Below are positions 13,972-17,808 of a stretch of DNA of 17,808 bases, piece by piece (the first letter of the stretch is position 1; each line of letters begins with the position of its first letter). The position numbers were made by a program, and so were the translations under genes. Below the pieces are notes generated by a model. The model was not told where the DNA came from. It made no database searches and worked only from the letters and a program-made list of their open reading frames with translations. The stretch is from CAZLLE01 sp964560425 (lineage in GTDB: Bacteria > Campylobacterota > Campylobacteria > Campylobacterales > QNZT01), in NCBI GenBank assembly GCA_964560425.1, contig CAZLLE010000030.1, forward strand, positions 1 through 17,808. Direction: 5' to 3'.

Positions 13972-14242
13972 TCCACTTTTGCATCAGCCTATTAGATCAA
14001 AACTTATCTCACTTTTGATCTCCAATGGAGAGTTACCTTTTAAGGCTCTTAAAGAGTTTTTGAAAGTGACAGACGGAAACTTATCAAGCCACCTTCGTAA
14101 GTTAGAGAGTGCAGGTTATGTAGAGATCGAGAAGACTTATGAGGGAAAAAGACCAAAGACAATTATTGCTATTAGTGAAAGTGGAGAGAAGGCTTTTGAT
14201 GAATATATTGAGAGTTTAAAAAAATTTATAGAGGAGAATTAA
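13964..14242 (+). CDS. Winged-helix transcriptional regulator
   Basis: The product is 92 residues, a single winged helix-turn-helix domain resembling the short MarR/ArsR-like 'winged helix DNA-binding' family (HTH_27 type). FDPLLHQPIRSKLISLL is the typical opening helix, DGNLSSHLRKLESAGYVE the recognition helix region, and KTYEGKRPKTIIAISESGE the beta wing. The C-terminal helix FDEYIESLKKFIEE is probably for dimerisation. No metal-binding cysteines are seen. The ATG overlaps the preceding stop (ATGTTTGA) and no clear Shine-Dalgarno exists, so translation is likely coupled. It probably controls its own operon through the inverted repeat at the operon promoter. Confidence 0.88.
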   Translation: MFDPLLHQPIRSKLISLLISNGELPFKALKEFLKVTDGNLSSHLRKLESAGYVEIEKTYEGKRPKTIIAISESGEKAFDEYIESLKKFIEEN

Positions 14243-14243
14243 C

Positions 14244-14996
14244 ATGAAGAAAATTATTATGATGAGTTTGATTATGGGGGCAAATCTTTTTGCTTTGACT
14301 AATTTGGAGATTGCACAAAAAGCAGATCATGTTACAGATGGATTTGAGAGTTCAATCTCAAAAACACAAATGACTTTGATAAATGCAAATGGACAAAAGA
14401 GTGTTAGAGATATGATCATGAAGACATTGGAGGGAGAAAATGGTGATAAAACAATTTCAACTTTTTTATCTCCTGCTGATGTAAAGGGTACAAAAGTTTT
14501 GGGTTGGGAACATATTGATAGAGATGATGATCAATGGTTGTATTTACCTGCTCTTAAAAGAGTAAAAAGAATAGCTTCGAGAAATAAATCAGGATCATTC
14601 ATGGGAAGTGAATTCTCTTATGAAGATATTGGAAATCAAAATTATCAAAAGTATACATTTGAAGGTGAGCCAAAAGTAGTTATGCTTAATAATAAAGAGT
14701 GTTACATGGGTACAAGAACTCCAAAGGATAAAAACTCTGGATATACCAAACAAGTTACTTGGGTAGATACCAAAGATTTTTTGATTCAAAAAATTGACTT
14801 TTATGATCGAAAAGGTGAACTTTTAAAAACAGCGACTTTTTCTGATTATAAAAAAATTGATGGTATTTGGCGAGTAGGTAAAATTGATATGAAAAATTAT
14901 CAGAACGATAAAGAGACTATTTTAGTTTGGAAAGAGGACAAAATTAAGGTTGGACTAAAATCCAAAGATTTTGATAAACGAATGTTAAAAAAGTGA
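14244..14996 (+). CDS. LolA-like outer-membrane lipoprotein-sorting family protein
   Basis: The product is 250 residues with a Sec signal peptide (MKKIIMMSLIMGANLFA, predicted cleavage near residue 17). The mature part shows the signature of the LolA-like family often annotated 'outer membrane lipoprotein-sorting protein': TISTFLSPADVKGTKVLGW, DDDQWLYLPALKRVKRI, SFMGSEFSYEDIG, and later QVTWVDTKDFLIQKIDFYDR. Members are usually encoded next to RND/MMPL transporters, as here, and are thought to carry a lipid-like cargo across the periplasm. It is not classical LolA. GAGGAG just upstream gives a strong ribosome binding site; one base separates it from the regulator stop. Confidence 0.88.
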   Translation: MKKIIMMSLIMGANLFALTNLEIAQKADHVTDGFESSISKTQMTLINANGQKSVRDMIMKTLEGENGDKTISTFLSPADVKGTKVLGWEHIDRDDDQWLYLPALKRVKRIASRNKSGSFMGSEFSYEDIGNQNYQKYTFEGEPKVVMLNNKECYMGTRTPKDKNSGYTKQVTWVDTKDFLIQKIDFYDRKGELLKTATFSDYKKIDGIWRVGKIDMKNYQNDKETILVWKEDKIKVGLKSKDFDKRMLKK

Positions 14997-16168
14997 TGAA
15001 AAAGTTAATTTTAGCCTCTCTTCTTCCTCTTTTCTTGGTAAGTGGAGAGCTGGAATATAAAGGTAATATTGGATTTGAAGCACAATATTTAAATCATGAT
15101 ATAGAGAACAAAAGAGATAACTCATTGGCGTTGAGATTAGAGAGTGAACTCAAAAAGGAGTTTGGAGATGGTGAAATTGCTATTAATATAAAAGCTCTAT
15201 ATGATAAAGATGATGAAAATAGAAGATATCTAGATTTTAATGATCTCTACTACAAATATAATTTTGAAAATAGTGATATCTTAATAGGTAAAAATACTCT
15301 CTTTTGGGGAGCTTTGGAGTTTTATAATGTTGTTGATGTTTTTAATTCCAAAGATTTTTTGGATGATCCATTTGATTATGATAGTAAATTAGGAGCTTGG
15401 AATATAGCATATACTTCATATTTTGATAACTCCGAAATATCATTAATTTTAAAGTTTCATGAGCAGAAGCAGAAAATGCAAGATAGAGAATCTATTAATA
15501 ACTTTTTTCCTATTGCTTATGATGATGATTTGATTACTCAAAAAGATAAAAACCGTCCAACTATATTTTTGAAATATAGTGGCTCTGGCGATGAGATACA
15601 GATAGATTATGGATTGATCTATCAAAATGGTTATGATCAACAGAGATATATGAGTGTAGAAAATGGAACTCTTAGACAAAATGCCTATATTATCAATAAA
15701 TTTATGACCTATGCTACGCTTGTATCGGGAGATACAATATATAAGAGTGAGATAGCTTATGCTTTGAGTGATGATAAAAAGGTATCTGATTATTTAGAGT
15801 TTGGACTGGGAGTAGAATATACTCTTTATGGTATGTGGGATAAAAAAGATTTGGGACTTTTAGCCGAATATTATAGATATGAAGCAAAAGATGATGAGAA
15901 GATGGGAGCAGATCAATTTGCTAAGTTTTTTGCAGATGATTTGACGCTTGGATTTCGGCTCTCCATGAATGATCTATCTAGTTCTGAGGTTCTTGGTGGA
16001 GTAGATATTGATATAGATAATAAAGAAAAAATCTTTTTTGTAAAGTATGATACAAGAGTTTTGGAAAAGTATAAATTGGGGCTTACTTATCAACATCTTA
16101 GTCCTGAAGATGAATCTCTCTTTGAAGAGTTGGATAGATTAAAGTTAGAGTTTGGTTACTATTTTTAG
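14996..16168 (+). CDS. Outer-membrane beta-barrel protein
   Basis: The product is 390 residues from ATG 14996, which overlaps the previous stop in TGATG; GTG 14993 would add one residue. The signal peptide is MKKLILASLLPLFLVSG, with cleavage near residue 17-18. The mature chain alternates aromatic and hydrophobic strands with polar, acidic turns and ends in Tyr-Tyr-Phe, the C-terminal aromatic signature recognised by the BAM complex. Strand-like stretches such as 'LEYKGNIGFEAQYL' at the start and 'RLKLEFGYYF' at the end fit a barrel of roughly a dozen or more strands. The family cannot be named with certainty; proteins of this position are sometimes annotated as DUF1302-like. With the LolA-like protein and transporter it could be the outer-membrane partner. 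Confidence 0.8.
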   Translation: MKKLILASLLPLFLVSGELEYKGNIGFEAQYLNHDIENKRDNSLALRLESELKKEFGDGEIAINIKALYDKDDENRRYLDFNDLYYKYNFENSDILIGKNTLFWGALEFYNVVDVFNSKDFLDDPFDYDSKLGAWNIAYTSYFDNSEISLILKFHEQKQKMQDRESINNFFPIAYDDDLITQKDKNRPTIFLKYSGSGDEIQIDYGLIYQNGYDQQRYMSVENGTLRQNAYIINKFMTYATLVSGDTIYKSEIAYALSDDKKVSDYLEFGLGVEYTLYGMWDKKDLGLLAEYYRYEAKDDEKMGADQFAKFFADDLTLGFRLSMNDLSSSEVLGGVDIDIDNKEKIFFVKYDTRVLEKYKLGLTYQHLSPEDESLFEELDRLKLEFGYYF

Positions 16169-16176
16169 GAGATAAA

Positions 16177-17808
16177 GTGAAAAAATATATAGATTTTTTA
16201 GATAAATTTAGATGGCTAATTGTCATTGGTGTGCCACTTTTGGTATTAGTTCTTGCCTCAAATCTTAAACATTTGGAAATGGATGGATCATATCGTATTT
16301 GGTTTGGTGAAGATTCCAAAACTCTGATGGATTATGATAATTTTAGAAGAACATTTGGAAATGATGATGCTGTAATTATCTCTTTTAAAGATGAAAATGG
16401 GATTTTTTCCAAAAAGGCTTTGGAGAGTATAGATAATATTACTCAAGCTCTTTGGAGAATGAAATATGTAGCAAGAGTAGATTCGATTACTAATTATCAA
16501 TATGTTCATTCAGATCCTGAGGAACCTGATGATGTAATTGTAGAGGATTTTATACAAAATATCTCTAGTGCTGATAAATCTTATCTTCAAAATCGAAAAG
16601 ATATAGCAATCAATGATCCTTTAATAGTAGATGGTTTTATCTCCAAAGATGCTACTACAACCATGATCTCGGCAAGACTTACTCCTAAGGTAAATGATCA
16701 GAGTGACAAAAGTATGGAGATTATGAAATTGGTCAATGAAATTTTGGCTCCTGAAATAGAGAGAACAGGTTATAAATATTGGTTAAATGGAGGACCTCCT
16801 CTAAATCAAGCTTTTGTAGAGATTGGTACAAGTGATGCAACTACATTTACACCTTTGGTAATTATTGCTTCTATGATTCTTCTATTTTTACTATTTAGGC
16901 GTGTTAGTGGGGCATTGATTCCTATTGGTGTGGTTGTTTTTACATTCATGATAGTATTGGCTGTTCAAGTATTGCTTGGGTATAAACTAAATAACTTTAC
17001 AGCAAATCTACCTGTTTTTGTTGTGGCTATTGGTATTGCTGATGCTGTTCATCTATATATTATATGGATTATGTACAAAAGAGAGGGGCAGGGCAATAAA
17101 GATGCTGTGCTTCATAGCGTACAAAAAAACATGTTGCCTGTTTTTCTCACATCTTTGACTACTGCTATTGGATTTGCTACTTTGACTATATCCAAAGTCA
17201 TACCTGTTTTGACTCTAGGAATCGCTACTGCTAGTGGTGCTGTTTTGGCTTTTTTGATTAGTCTATTTTGGATGCCAGCTCTATTGCTCCTACTAAAAAA
17301 GGATGTTAAAGCTGAAGTAGTAAAAAAAGTAGCCAATAGAAAACCATTAGGATATGGAGATTTTATAGTACGAAATGATAAAAAAATTGTTTTAATTACT
17401 ACACTTATTTTTGCCATCCTAGCAATAGGTCTTTTTAAAGTTAAAGTAGATAGCAATACCATCCGATATTTTGATAAGAGTGTAGAGATTAGAAAATCTA
17501 CAGAGTTTATAATGGAAAACCTCACAGGACCAATGGCGTATGAGATAATTGTAGATAGTGGTAAAAAAAATGGGATAAAAGATCCTAGATTTATGAAAAT
17601 GGTTGAAAAATTTTATAAAGATTATCAAGCTAAATTTCCAGATGTACGACACCTAAGTTCACTCATGGATATAGTCAAAAGATTCAACAAAGTATTAGAT
17701 AATAAAGATGAAATACCAGATAATCAAAATCTAATAGCACAATATCTACTTCTCTACTCTCTATCTCTTCCTCAAGGAATGGAGATAAATGATAAAATGG
17801 ATATAGAT
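16177..17808 (+). CDS. RND/MMPL-family transporter, 3' end outside the window
   Basis: A GTG start at 16177, five bases after AGGAGA (16167-16172) that overlaps the previous stop, opens a frame of 544 codons that is still open at the window end. Residues 12-30 form the first membrane helix. A periplasmic domain follows to about 220 (with the conserved-looking GGPPLNQAFVEIGTSDATTF). A bundle of helices near 225-240, 246-268, 275-296, 320-340 and 345-372 carries the RND/MMPL-type motif AIGIADAVHLY, and a seventh helix lies near 403-421 before the second periplasmic loop. That is the first half plus part of the second half of an RND-superfamily protein, likely driven by proton motive force. Pairing with a LolA-like protein and a barrel suggests export of a hydrophobic envelope component. 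Confidence 0.9.
   Translation, partial: MKKYIDFLDKFRWLIVIGVPLLVLVLASNLKHLEMDGSYRIWFGEDSKTLMDYDNFRRTFGNDDAVIISFKDENGIFSKKALESIDNITQALWRMKYVARVDSITNYQYVHSDPEEPDDVIVEDFIQNISSADKSYLQNRKDIAINDPLIVDGFISKDATTTMISARLTPKVNDQSDKSMEIMKLVNEILAPEIERTGYKYWLNGGPPLNQAFVEIGTSDATTFTPLVIIASMILLFLLFRRVSGALIPIGVVVFTFMIVLAVQVLLGYKLNNFTANLPVFVVAIGIADAVHLYIIWIMYKREGQGNKDAVLHSVQKNMLPVFLTSLTTAIGFATLTISKVIPVLTLGIATASGAVLAFLISLFWMPALLLLLKKDVKAEVVKKVANRKPLGYGDFIVRNDKKIVLITTLIFAILAIGLFKVKVDSNTIRYFDKSVEIRKSTEFIMENLTGPMAYEIIVDSGKKNGIKDPRFMKMVEKFYKDYQAKFPDVRHLSSLMDIVKRFNKVLDNKDEIPDNQNLIAQYLLLYSLSLPQGMEINDKMDID

Noticed and set aside
17112..17525. A 137-codon open frame on the minus strand.
   Set aside because: It lies wholly antisense to the RND/MMPL transporter, which has clear family motifs. 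Its translation has no recognisable motif and it has no ribosome binding site or operon context.

Overview
The window is AT-rich DNA with almost no non-coding space. It most likely comes from a Campylobacterota (former Epsilonproteobacteria) chromosome. This rests on the overall base and codon use, the compact moaD-moaE-moeA order, a histidine kinase with the HQWRQPL H-box common in that group, and the density of two-component proteins. The genus cannot be fixed from sequence alone. No tRNA, rRNA, CRISPR array, insertion sequence or integrase was seen.

Region 1 (1-4614) encodes cell-envelope proteins. It opens with the 3' part of an unrecognised gene, followed by a GC-rich terminator hairpin. 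Three predicted lipoproteins follow: one unknown, then a tandem pair of paralogous right-handed beta-helix lipoproteins whose central rungs are nearly identical and whose C-termini differ.

Region 2 (4620-7047) is a molybdenum-cofactor operon, moaD-moaE-moeA (molybdopterin synthase small and large subunits, then molybdenum insertion). A small unknown membrane protein is coupled to moeA by an ATGA overlap.

Region 3 (7044-13276) is a signal-transduction island in two divergent arms. The minus arm holds a CheY-like receiver and a reduced CheA-like kinase (Hpt plus ATPase domain only, with no CheW-like domain). The plus arm holds a ParA/MinD-like protein whose P-loop lysine is replaced by asparagine, a small helical protein that may be an Hpt-like fold without the phospho-histidine, a CheY-like receiver, a CheC-type phosphatase with both E-x2-N sites, a soluble PAS histidine kinase, and a receiver-PAS-GGDEF diguanylate cyclase. 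No chemoreceptor, CheW, CheR, CheB or CheD is present. The island therefore looks like a stand-alone phosphorelay that may end in cyclic-di-GMP production rather than a standard chemotaxis operon. It is the most unusual part of the window.

Region 4 (13285-17808, running off the end) is an envelope-transport operon behind a near-consensus promoter that overlaps an inverted repeat, a likely operator. It encodes a six-helix membrane protein, a small winged-helix regulator, a LolA-like periplasmic protein, an outer-membrane beta-barrel protein and a GTG-initiated RND/MMPL-type transporter (544 codons visible). Together these could form a regulated system moving lipid or another hydrophobic substrate between inner and outer membrane.
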